A stretch of DNA of 64,000 nt from Gremmenia infestans (GCA_032629725.1 JAFEVB010000025.1:62001-126000); one strand, 5' to 3'; shown: positions 24,159 through 36,991, counted from the stretch's first letter. The notes: generated from the sequence alone by a model not told the origin. Translations and numbers: made by a program.

Positions 24159-24897
24159 TTTCAACTGTGATTACAAAAAGTACTCAGAGTCGTCACTTCA
24201 GCCAAACTTGATATGAGAATAAATATTATCTGACTTGGGAAGACTATGCGTACTGCGACTTCGGACTCTATTAGGCTAATCTACTAGTAAGTCCTGGGAA
24301 GTAGATACCATCCACAATGGTGGGATATGAAAGGTGGGGTGCGGAGTACAGGCATACAATAGTAAATGAGTGGACCACTAGTAACATTACGGATTACCGC
24401 TAATATACCGAGACTATAATAGATTCAAGAAGTAAGATTCCAAACCTCGACCCAGGTCCCAGGAGCATGGAGCATTACTCGCTGATACTATCCCAAAGAA
24501 GATTACAAGCAAAGATGAATCGACTAAGCTATTAGAAAACGATTGGACAACGAAGCGCCATTTGATGGCCTGGAACCTGGAGCCCAGCTTCACAGTACGT
24601 ACTTTTTCGTGGTTAGGGAAGTGATGTTGTGACTTCTCAAATTATGTCGTGATACTGGGTCAGTAGATCTGATTAAGCGACCCGTTCCAATGCATCGGAG
24701 TGATTTAACGAAGCCAAACGCGCCTCTCTGGCCTGTTGGACCCCACAGTCTGCGTTATAAGCGTGCATGGCGATATGATTTAGTTTATTATGCCAGAGAC
24801 CAATCACTGAAATGTCTTCCTTAAAGGTTCTGGGAGCTCATCGACAAGTTCGTAGTATCGTACACCGATCATCACACAGGACAACAACACGACTTTT
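24159..24897. promoter_or_regulatory. Divergent promoter region between dioxygenase 2 and MFS permease 3
   Basis: 739 bp between two divergent start codons. This arrangement favours joint regulation of a permease and a catabolic oxygenase. I could not identify a specific operator by eye. Confidence 0.4.
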
Positions 24898-26631
24898 ATG
24901 AGCATGTCCCCTACGAAATTGGTTGAGAATGTTCCCCGCGCCGATATAACCCATCCAAAACCAACTACGATACAGAATGGAATCGATGTTTCAGCAAATG
25001 TTCGTTCTTGGAAATCATACCTTTGGGATACCTTTGACAAGAGTCCCGCTGAAAGGCGGCTACTCTTCAAAATCGATGTAACTCTAGTGACTTTCGGCTG
25101 TTTGGGCACTTTTATCAAGTTTCTCGATAGAGCTAATCTAAATACCGCCTTTGTCTCTGGTATGAAGGAAGATCTACATCTTTATGGAAACCAACTCAAC
25201 TATGCCAACACTTCCTACAGCGTTGCTTCGATCATCGCTCTAGTACCTGTCAATCTGCTCTTGACCCGAACGAACCCGAGATATTTTATACCATTTTTAG
25301 AGATTGGATGGACCGTATGTACTTTTGGGCAGTCACGAATGAACACACCTGCACAGCTATACGCCTTGAGAGCACTTCTTGCAATATTCGAAACAGGCCA
25401 TTATTCTGCAATTATGTTCCTGTGTGGTTCCTGGTATCAGAAGGGAGAATTGGCCAGGCGCATGGCAATTGTCAATATGGCTGCTCAGGCTGGTCCTATG
25501 TTTTCTGCATATCTTCAAGCCGCTGCTTATTCAGGGCTCAACGGGGTTCACGGACTGGCCGGTTGGCGCTGGTTGTTCCTGATCGATGGGGTCATCTCTC
25601 TAGGCATCATAATTCCACAGCTATTTCTACTCCCCGAAGTACCGTCACGCTTGAAGCCAAACTTCATGTTTTCAGCAGAGGAAATCGAACTTGCGAGAGA
25701 TAGACAACCCAAGGAAGGTCGAGTAAGGCAAGGCGCATTCTCTCGAGCGCAGGTTCTGAGATGGTTCACAACGCCAGAAATCTGGATACTCTGGTTAATC
25801 GCTGCTTCACAAAACATTGGCTATCTCCCAAACCAGTCTATGGCTTTTTGGTTCAAGGCATGGAATAAGATAAAGCCGAAGAGTTATACAGTGCAACAAA
25901 TTAGTAAGTTTCCATCCCGACATATAGATATTTTTGGAAGAAAGCTTCTAACTAGGATTAGATAATTATACGACTCCTATCTACGCAACGACAATTACTA
26001 TCACCACTTTAATGGCTTGGGCTAGTGATACTGTATTCAAAGGTCGTCGTTGGCCTATGCTTATCCTTGGAGGAGCAGTCAATTTTGTAGTATGTATTCT
26101 ACTTGCGACAACTCCCGTTTTCCCGGCAAACAGGGCTTTCCGTTGGTTTCTATACTATCAGACTGGCTGGGGAGAGGCATCTAATTGCATGTTTTGGGCC
26201 TGGACCAACGAGATATTGTAAGAGTCCACCGCTACCTTGCATAAACCTCATAACTAACAACAGCAGATCTGGTGATCCTGCAACTCGTGCTTTTGCAGGT
26301 GCTGGCCTCCAAGTCTGGTCCCAAGTATTTGCGGCGACCATGTAAGTCTTTTCGTCGTGATATTCTTCCAATATGTTGTCTAATGATAAATAGCCCCCTT
26401 GCTGTCTTTCAAACGGTCGATCAACCTCGTGTCAGGGCCGGCAACTTCACCGCAGCAGGCTTCTGGATTGTCCAGATCATTTGTGCTTCTGCTCTGGCGT
26501 ATATGCTAAAGTACAAGAATGGAAAAGGGACTCAGCTTTTGCAGAACGTTCCGGGCGAAGGGAGTGAAAACGAAAGTAATGAGGATTTCCAAGGAAAGAA
26601 CGGTGCACAGCCGCATGTGATACCTATCTAA
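24898..26631 (+). CDS. MFS permease, Fen2/Liz1-like ACS family, third copy
   Basis: Third anion:cation symporter of the block. Exons: 24898-25903, 25962-26217, 26267-26341, 26394-26631; 524 residues. Landmarks: SWKSYLWDTFDKSPAERR before helix 1, FIKFLDRANLNTAFVSGMKEDL, ALRALLAIFETGHYSAIMFL, and GLAGWRWLFLIDGVISLG. C-terminal exons restore a WAWTNEIL-SGDPATRAFAG junction and a QPRVRAGNFTAAGFWI segment. A second in-frame ATG lies two codons downstream of the chosen start. The tail is hydrophilic and acidic. The family moves small organic anions with protons; yeast members include pantothenate (Fen2) and sulfonate (Soa1) carriers, and I cannot tell which applies. It shares its upstream region with the intron-dense dioxygenase. 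Confidence 0.92.
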
Positions 26632-27624
26632 GTTGGGGAATTCATAGCCGCATCCAAACTGCTTATATATGACACTAAGCTTGCGGGTAGAATAACATGC
26701 TAGGCTAATAGCTTACTATAGAATTTAAAGTTGAAATAACATTTTGATCTTCTGTAGTAGCAGATCGTCCAAGAACACAAATCATAGAAATTTCGCTCGA
26801 CAAAAAAAAGATAGGAACTTCTGTGTTTCTACGTACAATGGCTATATTATACGTGTTGCGCTTATGCTATTCATACGTCTCTATCAAAGTCTAGTATTTT
26901 TCTAGGAGTCTATAAGTCGATACTATCATTCTCCCCATTTTAAGTCTATCAGTAAGCACTATAATCAGCCACTCCGGGAATGTTGTTCAGACGAAATTAT
27001 ACCCGTATATCGGAGCCCATAGATAAGGCAAGTATGGCATCATTAATCCAAGCAATCATCTCATTCTACCAACCGTGGTTATTATGGAGTTATTCGGGAA
27101 TAAGTGAAAAGTCGTGATTGCATATGCATATGGCGTTCAGCTTAACTAGCCGAAGGGTTCATACCCTGCTCTGCTAAGCGGCTATATAAGCTACGGGGAT
27201 TTATTGCCCGACTTGCATAGTATATGCCTTTACCATGTTTATATAAGTTGTAGCCAGCCGAAACGTTCCTATTCTGGTATATAAAGTGTTTCCAGCGCTT
27301 TGCTCTCCAAAAATAGGGTAATAATCATATCTACGGAGATTCTGAGCTATCAGATACCTTGTTTTACCTGCATTAGGGTCATTATTAAAGTACGTACATT
27401 TAGTATCAATACTCTGCATACAATCTACCCCACCAAACATAGCACTAGTAGGGTAGCTAGATCGCTGTCACCAACTAGTCCGCAGCATAATCGGATGATG
27501 AGCCGAGAAGAAGACGACTAGTCTGATGTAGTAGAAATAAGCTCTCTTCTTTTCAAAAAAAATATAGTTCAAATCTTTCTGCTGGGTTAATATCACTTCA
27601 ATTTTGTTTATTCTGTAGTTCAGC
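26632..27624. other. Intergenic region, no gene seen
   Basis: About 1 kb between two same-strand genes. It holds the 3' UTR of the permease and the promoter of the FMO. Only short ORFs without recognisable domains. Confidence 0.45.
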
Positions 27625-29293
27625 ATGGCGCTTCCTATTAAAAGAGTCGCGGTAATTGGGACTGGTCCGGCTGGGGCCATCACAATTGATGCATTGACCG
27701 AGGAGAAGAAGTTTGACGTTATTCGTGTTTTCGAAAGACGTGAGAAGGCTGGAGGCATCTGGTAAGAAGATATTATCAAGATGGCTTAGTCTACTTCTGA
27801 TGATATATTTCTAGGATTAGAGACGAGAAGGAACAACCCAAGATACCAAATCTTCGCGCATTGATTGAACAGAGAGCTGATCTCCCAATACCGATTCCGA
27901 CCCAATTCCCGACTATTACGTCGCAGGAACCAGAGATCAATGGCAAGGAGTATCGTTACACGTACACACCAGTCTACCCTGGAATGATATCGAATATAGA
28001 TGAGCGAATAATGGCTTACAGCAAAGAACCATTTCCAACAAACATAGACGCGGATTCCAGCGGGGTCATTGATCCCCGAGCACCATTTCGTCAAAGTGAA
28101 GGCATAAGAGAGTGGGTTGAGAGTTTATTCAATCGCAAAGGGTACCTCCACCAAGTCGAATACAACACGTCAGTTGAAAAGGCAGAGAAGAAAGGTTCGG
28201 AATGGATCTTGACATTGAGAAAATCCTTACCTGGAGGAATACACAATTATTGGTGGCAAGAAACGTTCGACGCGCTCGTGGTTGCAAGTGGACACTATAG
28301 CATCCCGCGCTTTTCTGAAGTTTCCGGTCTCGTGGAATTTGGAGAAAACCACCCCGGTGTTGTTGAGCACAGCAAGACATACCGCGGACCGGAGAAATAC
28401 CGTGGGAAGGTGAGTTCATAATCCTCTAGGTGCTAGTTAACTATGCTAAAAACCGTTCAGAAAGTTGTTACAATCGGCGCTTCTGTGTCTGGAACCGATA
28501 TTACGAGGCAGATTGCTACTGTCGCAAAATCACCAGTGTATGCGTCGATACGAGGACCGCATCGAGTGTACGGCATTGTGCCCTTCGAGCATCCTCATAT
28601 AGCGCTGAAGCCAACTATATCTCGTGTTTCTACATCTAAAAATAGGCGAACGGTCTACTTCTCTGATGGCACCCAGGTTGATGATGTGGATTACATTATT
28701 TTTGGAACGGGATTTGACTTTAGTTTGCCATTTCTTCCGTCGGTAAAGATTGAGAATAGAAGAATCTTGGGGATATACCAGCACGTATTCATGCAAGATG
28801 ATCCGACGTTAGCCTTTGTGGGGGCGGTAAGTCACTCGATTCAAGTCGTGAATTTTATACTGATTTTGAACAGGTGTCAGCTGGCTTCACGTTCCTGGTC
28901 TTTGAGTGGCAAGCAGTTGTAGTGGCTCGATTCCTCGCTGGGCGTATCGTTCTTCCACCAAAATCTGCACAGAAAAAATGGGAAGAAGATCGCTTAGCAG
29001 TTCGTGGCGATGGGCAGCCTTTCTTCAAGATAGCACCCGACTTTGAAGCCTACTTTGAAGCTCTTCGAGAGTTGGCCGGCGACCCAGGCCCTGGGGTCCC
29101 AGGGAGACGACTGCTGAAATGGGATCCTGCTTGGCTTCAAATTGCAGAGCAAACGATGAAACAGAGGATAGAAAACTGGAAGAAAACATCGGTTGTTGCG
29201 GAAGCGCAGCTTGCAGAGGGGCCAATTGTAAATGGTCAGCAGCAGAAGGAGCTCCGAGATACTAGAAGAACCGAAAGACTGGCTCGTTTGTAG
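27625..29293 (+). CDS. Flavin-containing monooxygenase, GS-OX/class B FMO type
   Basis: FAD- and NADPH-dependent monooxygenase that typically oxygenates soft nucleophiles (S or N). Exons: 27625-27761, 27815-28409, 28461-28826, 28874-29293; 505 residues. The FAD motif VAVIGTGPAG lies near the N-terminus, followed by AGGIWIRDEKE across the first splice. The FMO fingerprint is HPGVVEHSKTY just before the second splice, and the NADPH motif VVTIGASVSGTD opens exon 3. FGTGFDFSLPFLP is the usual late FMO block. The sequence before the first motif is only eight residues, so the protein is probably cytosolic. It differs from the BVMO-type enzyme at 11.5 kb in length and fingerprint. It is the last gene of the redox/transport block. 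Confidence 0.94.
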
Positions 29294-30216
29294 TTTTGCT
29301 ATACACAAGGTATACCCAGATAGATATTGAATTTTGGATGCACTGGTTAGACATACCAGGAAACGTATTACTCTCTCACCGCAGCTAAGATGACAAGATC
29401 AAATTATAACTTCCTTCCCGTCCTCGTCTACCGCTACTTTAACGATAACACGGAAATTAAGATGCGGAAGACAGAGTTCCTCATTGCTATTGCGTTATCA
29501 GTAGACAAAAGCCATGGAGAACCAAGAAGTAGTTCTAGACTAGAACTTCTAGTAGGTATTTTAACAAACGGCACTTCGCACCATATCAGTGGAATGCGAG
29601 AACATATATCTTCAAGACTAGGCCATCAAAGACACGGGTGGTGGGGACGATGATCAGATCAGATTACATCTCGTCTAGTAAGATAATAATAAACAAGCCT
29701 CTTATGCACCATCAGTGTAGAGTATATGAATGAACGCGCGCGTCAAGTTGGTAGTCTCGTAGTCCCAATGGCTGTGGCTGTGGCTGTGGCTGTGACAACA
29801 TCACGTGCAACGATAATCATATCATGGACGATTGCAGAAAGACCCTGCATGAGAACCCCGGTGCATCCAGGACCCTTACCGTCCCGTCCCCTCCCTCACC
29901 CTCTTGATCTTGACCTTTTCTCACATGGTACTGGTACTTGTACAGATACTATGCAATTCATCCATCACTCACTCCTCTTGCCAGACACCGACGTTATTGT
30001 ATCTCCAATCTCCAACTCCAACCCATTTTCTCAAACTATCTACCTATCCATCCTATCAACCATGTCCGGCACTTAGCATCAAGTCTTCCCCCTTCCCAAC
30101 CCCTCCTCCCCTCCCTCCACCCCCTCCACCCCCGTCACCAGAATGGCCTCGGTAGGATCATGTCGTGCTAGGGAGGTCTATAGGTCTGTCTGCCTGAGGA
30201 AACCCGACAGTACCAA
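29294..30216. promoter_or_regulatory. 5' region of the hybrid histidine kinase gene
   Basis: 923 bp with no supported gene. It contains a short GCTGTG tandem repeat near 29770-29795, a CACGTG E-box core near 29804, and a long pyrimidine-rich (CT) tract at about 30080-30140 directly before the kinase start. Such tracts are common in fungal promoters and 5' UTRs. Confidence 0.45.
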
Positions 30217-33200
30217 ATGCCACAAGCTAATAAACACAGGTACTACCAACCTAAGAGTGTCGCCGATGCTGCAGGCCCGTCGCCCTCCTCCAGCACCGAC
30301 GGTCTCACTACATTGCAGTCCTTCTCCGATACTGCTCTTACGGCCTTTGCCCAACTGATTGCCATCCGCCTCTCCGCCCAACGAGCCATTGTATCCCTCG
30401 CAGACCACGAGAACGAATACTTCCTAGCCGAATCTACCAGTTCTCTGAGCCGTCTCGACGATGGACCTACACAAAATGCCTGGCTGTCAATCAGTGGTGC
30501 CTGGGTGCCTCTCGATGCGTCCCTCGCCGAACAAACCTTGCGCCTGGCTCCCAACCTCGACTCAAGTGCTGGGATGAGCCCCGTCCTTTTTATTCCCGAT
30601 TTGCGGCTCGACGAGAACATGAGCAGGCTGGAGTGTGTCGAGAGGGCACCGCATCTGAGGTTCTATTGTGGAGTACCCCTCACCAACAAGAAAGGAGTGA
30701 ACATTGGCTGTGTTTATGTCGTAGATGACAAACCGCGCAGCGAATTCAGTCTTGAACAAGCTCAGTTCTTAAATACCATGGCTGCTACTATCATGGACCA
30801 TTTGGAGAACATTCGGGCGAAAGAGGAGGTTACCAGGGTCACGAAGATGAGCCAAGCTCTGCACGCATTTATAGAGGGCAATGGAACCATGGAAGGAGAC
30901 TGGCAGCGACTGAAAAGATACGACTTGCCTTCCGGCGCTGGCGTCGCCTTCCACTGGGAAAGCCATAACGAAGGCGGGAAGAAGCCTGAAACTGTTTTGA
31001 GCAACCATACGCGGACTCCGACTCAAACATCATCTGACGTGTTCGATAGCGGGCCCACAACCCCAGGTCTCTCCCCCCTACAGCACACGACAAGCACACA
31101 CGATCCCCGATTCAACTACAATAACTCTCCCTGGGGCTCGACAACAACTCCACGCGTACCCGAGACACAATCAGACATATCCCAGAGCGGCGGTATAACA
31201 CCAACGACAAATCGAGGGATGGACGCCGAATTTTCAACGGATGGTTTCTCAAATCTTCTTCATAGAACCTTCTCTCGTGCTTCCAATCTGGTGCGAGAAG
31301 GCATGGAGGTTGATGGGGCAGTCTTTTTCGATGCACCCTTCAGGTTTTACCAAGGCCGAAGCAATCTTCAACCCGACCCGCGACGGTCCGATCCACATAT
31401 TACAGAAACTTCGACTGAAAGCAGTAATGAAAATTCCGCGAACATCAGACCGGGTCCTAGACCTTATGCACGGCCAAGCCAACAACCCGCAGCCGAAGAC
31501 GAGTCTCTAGGGCTTCCAGAAACCGCAAAATTGGAACAAGTAAAGTCTGACATCTTGGGATATTCTACTGCAAACTCTTCTTCGTGGAATAATCAAGGGT
31601 CAAAAGACCACCCCTGTTTCGCATCGATTAACCAAAGTCTATTAACTGCGCTCGTAAAAAGGTATCCAAATGGCGAGCTGTTTGTTTTTGATGAGAATGG
31701 CCCAACTCTACCCCTTCATGCATCTACTACACGAGGCTCACAGGAGAATACTCACAAAACCATCACTTCCACCATGGAAGAAAAGCAGGCCCAACACGAC
31801 CCGCAAATGCTTGAATTACAAAGTCTCCTTGCTTCTTTTCCAGGCTCACGCCAGATCTTCTTTGTGCCTCTCTACGATTCAACATCGGGATGCTTCATCG
31901 GATCTTTTGCGTGGTCGACTTCAGCGACACGAATCTTTTCCGTCGAGAACCACCTCGGATACCTTATCGCTTTCGGACATAGCCTCATGTCGGAGATCAC
32001 CAAGCTGAATACCCTGAGTGCAGATCACGCCAAGGGAGACTTTATCAGCAATGTTAGTCACGAGCTGAGAAGCCCGCTACACGGAGTTCTGGCAAGCGTC
32101 GAATTCTTAGCAGATACAACCCTCGACGGGTTTCAACGAAATCTTGTGCAAACTATAGATATATGTGGCCGTACTTTATTAGATACCATTGAGCATGTTC
32201 TAGATTTTTCCAAGATCAAAAAGTTCGGGCAAGATAGCATGCAGTCGATGGGCATTCTGGCCGACTTGGATATTTCAGCAGTCATTGAAGAAGTGTTGGA
32301 GGGTGTCTTTGCCGGATTTGAATTCAACGGCCTATCCTCGCTAGGACTTGCCGATATGACCAAAAGCCACTCTCAGGGCTCAATCCCGACCCAACGCGAT
32401 ACCTGCCGTGAACCTCCAACTATTATTATTGATATGGGATTCAGGGAACAGTGGAAATTCCCCACCGTCCCTGGGACATGGCGACGCTTGACTATGAATA
32501 TCTTTGGCAATGCCTTGAAATATACTCGCTCAGGATATATCCGAGTGAAACTTGAAGCGCAAAGTATACCGTCCATAGAAGATGGAAAGAAGGCCAAGTT
32601 ACCGGAAAGGACCCTGGTGACCTTGACCGTAACTGATTCCGGTCAGGGAATGTCAAGTGATTTTATGAAGACGAAACTGTTCATGCCTTTCTCACAGGTT
32701 TGGGCTCTCTTCCAACCTATGCATTATAGGTCTCTACTTCGATGCTAATTGGGTTTCAAGGAGGATGTAACTGCACCCGGTACAGGACTAGGCTTAAGTA
32801 TCGTCAAGGAGATTGTGGACTTGGCTGGTGGCACCATTGATGTTCGCAGCGAGCTAGGACGAGGCACAGAAATCACACTCAGCCTGCCATTAGAAAACTG
32901 CCCCGCTAGTCCAAGTAAAACATCAGCAGAAAGTGGGGATCTAAACCCAGGTAGCCTTGCTGAAGGGATTAACGAGCCCATTACCGCCGTGCGCCGGCGG
33001 GGTCGTGGTCGGACGATAACGATCCGTGGATTCGAAGTCATTCCTGGGAGCTCTAACCTTGAAATCGCTTCACTCTCTGGACTAAAAGCATCCATTGAGA
33101 ACTATATCACGGATTGGTTTCAGCTCAAGATTGCATCCGGTGACGCCGCTGTCGACATTCTCATTTGTGACGAATCTGCCCTGGTCCATTCTTCACCCAC

Positions 33201-34501
33201 AGAGCTTAAATGCCAAGCGTTGCTCATTCTGTGCAGCAACAGTGCTAGAAGAGACATTTACACGTCCAATCTAGATGCCTCGCAGATCATTGAGGTTATT
33301 GGCAAACCTTGTGGCCCTCATCGCCTCGCAAAAGCGCTCTTGAACTGCTTTGACGCAGAGGATGCCAAGAAATTAACTGATAAGAAACGGGTGAGTCAGA
33401 CAACGTCAAGTGACAAAATAACCGCCTTGGACGAAGCAGAACCTGCCAGGATGACTGTGGATACTAATAAGAGTTTAACGCTGATTGGGAGTTTGCAGTC
33501 CTTGATCGGGTTCTCGCCAACAAGAACTCTGAATACGACGCCAACAATAGACCACAGCGCAAAAGGCCTTAAGAGAGGAACGGAAACCTTGAATAAAGCA
33601 CGCGAGGCAAAAAAGATCAGCCTGGAGAAAGAAGGTTCTTCTCGCACTGCTACACCCAGCGACGGTGCATTAGATCCTTTTCCCAATTCTTCTAAGCCAG
33701 ATATCCGCACAAGGCAGTTGAAAGGCTATCTCAATCCAGGGCCTATTGTGCCTACCTCTGGAAAGATTGATTCTGCCCACTTTCTTTTAGTTGAGGCAGG
33801 TCCAGCGAATCATTCCCAGTAAACGCGATTTGCTTACAGTGCGGCACAGGACAATCCTATAAACATGATGCTCCTAGAAACATACATGAAGAAAAACAAG
33901 TGGGAAGTGGAAAAGGCCACGAACGGTTTGATAGCTATGCAAGCTTTCAGAGATCGACCAGAAGGATTTGGTGTAATATTCATGGGTACGTCCTACCTAA
34001 AAGTCCAAGGCGTATGCTCCCTTGGAAGTTAACTCGTCCATATCAGATGTTTCGATGCCAGTAATGTCAGGATTCGAATCAACGCGTCTAATCCGCAGCA
34101 TCGAAGCCGAACGTCGCATTGCCTACGAGCACCAGCAACGAACCCACTCCCCATGGATATCACCACCTGAATCCTCCTTCCCATTCCACATCCAACCCTT
34201 ACCCACCTCCACAACGCCACCCTATTCCTCCATCGATCTCCACCTCGCCCCGCCAAAACTGCAGCTCAATGAACCGGCCCTCATCATCGCGCTAACTGGT
34301 TTCAGCTCTGAGAAAGACCAGGAAATGGCGTTCGAAGCCGGCGTAGATGTTTTCATGACGAAACCTGTGCGGTTTAGGGAGGTGGGGAAGATTCTTGAGG
34401 GGTGGATGAAGAGTCGTCAGGTGGAAAGTAAGGCTGTAGAGGTGGTTACGCAGAAACGAGGGAGGGGGAGAGCGAATTCAAGGGCTGGTGCTGGGGCGTG
34501 A
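30217..34501 (+). CDS. Hybrid sensor histidine kinase: GAF - HisKA - HATPase - REC
   Basis: Soluble two-component sensor kinase that autophosphorylates and passes phosphate to its own receiver and on to an HPt/response-regulator relay. Exons: 30217-32697, 32761-33795, 33850-33985, 34047-34501; 1368 residues. A GAF domain occupies roughly residues 40-200, followed by a long Ser/Thr/Pro/Asn-rich linker. The H-box is ISNVSHELRSPLHG with His near residue 614, the N-box is FGNALKYT, and the G-box is GTGLGLSIVKEI after the first splice. The receiver begins FLLVEDNPINM across the second splice. The acceptor Asp (near 1218) is in FMDVSMPVMSG across the third splice, and the conserved lysine is in FMTKPV. 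The second intron uses a GC donor; a GT alternative would delete VE of the acidic pocket. No membrane helices or PAS domains seen, so the signal is probably intracellular. Confidence 0.93.
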
Positions 34502-35727
34502 TGGAGGGGAGTGGGTTTGATGTAATATGATGTGTGTGTGTGTGTGTGTGTATATGAGCTATGAGAAATATGAAAATGAATTAGAATACCAGTAATGCAT
34601 TAGATATGCTTCAGAGTTGAAATACTTCTATATAACCACCTTGAATAGACCTTCTTCTTTCCAGCATTAGGTACCTAGTTTGCTAGGGTTTCTGCTCTCC
34701 TGCCAGCTAGCTGTATACCCCTTACTATAACAGGCAGATAGATACCCACTAGGTTCCACTGCCCAGATAACATATATAACAATTCACAAAACACTCTCTT
34801 TCTTTAAGATCAATACTCCTACTATACAAGCACGACATCCAAGAAGTCGACTCAGCCAAGCTATTACAACGTCGCAATGATAAGGTTGTGAAGATGGATG
34901 GATGCAGCTGTATAAGGAACCGCTTTATAGGTTTTAGATATGGCATTACCGGGAATGTTGAAGGTTTATAAACTCAGGATGAAGAAGACCACATCAGCGA
35001 TTAACACGCAGTGATAAGAATGACAACAAGACGAGGTGGAAAAAGAAAGACTTCTGGAATACCCGTGGAGCGGCTAAAACCGCATGTTGGTAGGACGCAA
35101 ACTGCCAAGACGACGAAAAAGAACAAAGGATCCAAATGTCCTGAAAGCAAGAACATACGTAATGTAATGCCTGCGAAACCGGAAGATTGGTTTATAACAA
35201 CAACGATTCGTAGCGGCGCAGGGCCTTTCATCCAAATCGAGTGAGCGTTGTAAGAACTCTCGCAGTAAAGATTAATTGATCTTCACTACACTACACTACA
35301 CTACATCATGAATAGTATAGGCAAACTAAGGCTGGCTCTGAACATACGTGCACTTGTCGAAAGCAGCGCAGATGCGTAATAATTCTCTTTGTTCCTAAGC
35401 CCAACGAAGACAAGACAAGATGGATATTTGATTTCCCAATGCAGCCAGCACAGCATCATTGGCTGAAAGGAAAGTGCGTGAGGATAAAGAATAGTAGTAG
35501 GTATGTAGACTGGACTAGACTGGGACTGTGACTGTAAAGAAGTGCACTAATGGAGAAAGGGCGAACTTGACAATCACAATCACACTCAGAATCAGAATCA
35601 GAATCAGCGCTTTAAGAGTCACAGCAAACCCACGTACTTTTCAATCCAGACCAGAACTGTCCTCGATTTTACCGCTACTTCACCTCACCTCACCTCACCA
35701 CACTACACCACAACCAACCAACCAACC
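34502..35727. other. Intergenic region with microsatellites
   Basis: 1.2 kb with no clear gene. It holds a (GT)n run at 34531-34552, a CACTA-type repeat at 35284-35305, CAGAAT repeats near 35585-35606, and CCTCA repeats just before the next start. A 77-codon basic ORF (35011-35244) is unrecognised and may be chance. Confidence 0.5.
34531..34552. repeat. (GT)n microsatellite
   Basis: Perfect TG dinucleotide run of about eleven units just downstream of the kinase stop codon, likely within or near its 3' UTR. Confidence 0.9.
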
Positions 35728-36991
35728 ATGCCCCGCCGCCCCCGGCATCTAACATTCCCCCCCTCCCCCTCCCCCTCCCACACGCCCTCATCCGCGCTCT
35801 CGAAGCCCACCTCCCCCACCGTACCGCGCACACCGCTTATACCGCCCCTACGCCTGCACCAGCGGAATCTCATCCCATCGCCGCCGCTGTCGCCGCAGTT
35901 CCTGGCCATGGCGCCCAGTGGCCCGCACGCGTGGATCTGGAGGTGCCATGTGTGTATGCGGACGTATCGGCTGGGGGTCACGAGGAGGTGTTTGGAAGAC
36001 GGGCATTATTTCTGTAGCGTGCCGAGTCCGCCGGCTACGCCGGTCAGGAAGAAGAGTATGTTGTGCCTGACTGTTACATGCCATTTTATTTTATGGTAGT
36101 GCATTGCTCGTTGCTTGTTTGTTCAGAGTTTGAAAAGTTTGAAAGAAAAATATGTGTTGAGACTGACAAATGAATCGTCATGTAGGTAAAAGACATCCTC
36201 CCCGTGGATGCCGCGCGGAGTTCGATTATACAGGGTGGTCGAACTACAACATCTGGCGACGGGAAGTGCAGAGGATACTAGCTGAGCGGAAGGGTCTTAG
36301 TGCTACCACAAAAGGACGGTGGTCCGACTCGAATTCCGACGATGTGTACTTACCGCTGACGCCGCGGTGGAAAGAGCGGAACTGCTGGATCGACTGCTCG
36401 TTTCCGAGCGAGTGCCATAACTACCGGGCGACGTTGCTGAGGGAGAAGGCGCTGCTTTCTACGCGCTGGGAGGAGCAGCGGCAGAGGGAGGAGGAGGCGG
36501 CGTTGTTTAGGGATGTTTATTGGCGGGATGAGGAGAGGCGGGTTGGAAAGGGGGAGGGTAGTGAGAAGGAGGAGTTGAGCGAAGAGGCGTTGAAGAGTTT
36601 GTATTTGGATATGGTGGTTAAGGCGAGTGATGAGCCGGATGTACAGATTCGGGATTGTGATGGGTTGGGTGAAGAGGGGTATCGCTTGGAGTATACGAGG
36701 AGTAAACGCAGGAAAAGTATCGAGGCGTTGGTGCTTGGAGATGAAGGGGTAGTAGGGGCTAGTGAGCCGAATAGTCCACTGAAAGAAGAGTGGGGAGAAG
36801 AAGAAGGGAAGGTTTGGGAGGTTGATCTGGATGGGGAGGGAGAAAACAGGTGTAGGGGTAGGACTAGAGAGAGAGTATCGGTGGATGAAGATGAGCAGAT
36901 GAGAGAGGCATTGCGGGCGCGCAGTATGTTTTTGAGGCGTTTTGATGGGGATGATGGAGATGAGAAGTTTGGTGATGAGGATGAGAGTTAG
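35728..36991 (+). CDS. Conserved fungal protein of unknown function with Cys/His-rich core
   Basis: Two exons, 35728-36055 and 36186-36991, giving 377 residues. A Pro/Ser-rich disordered N-terminus is followed by a compact core WRCHVCMRTYRLGVTRRC, then EDGHYFC. The splice joins VRKKS to KRHPPRGCRAEFDY, and TGWSNYNIWRR follows. The Cys-x2-Cys, the later Cys/His pair and the Gly-Cys after the splice suggest a small zinc-binding module. The C-terminal 200 residues are charged and low in complexity, with EEGEEE-like and arginine-rich stretches, and probably disordered. I know this arrangement as a conserved hypothetical family in ascomycetes but know no function. The start is the first ATG after a CT/CA-rich leader. 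It is convergent with the histone gene. Confidence 0.8.

Noticed and set aside
32698..32760. Hybrid kinase seems to stop at 32748 before the G-box
   Set aside because: A 63-nt intron with GT..AG ends removes the stop and joins FSQ to EDVTAPGTGLGLS in phase; the kinase is intact.
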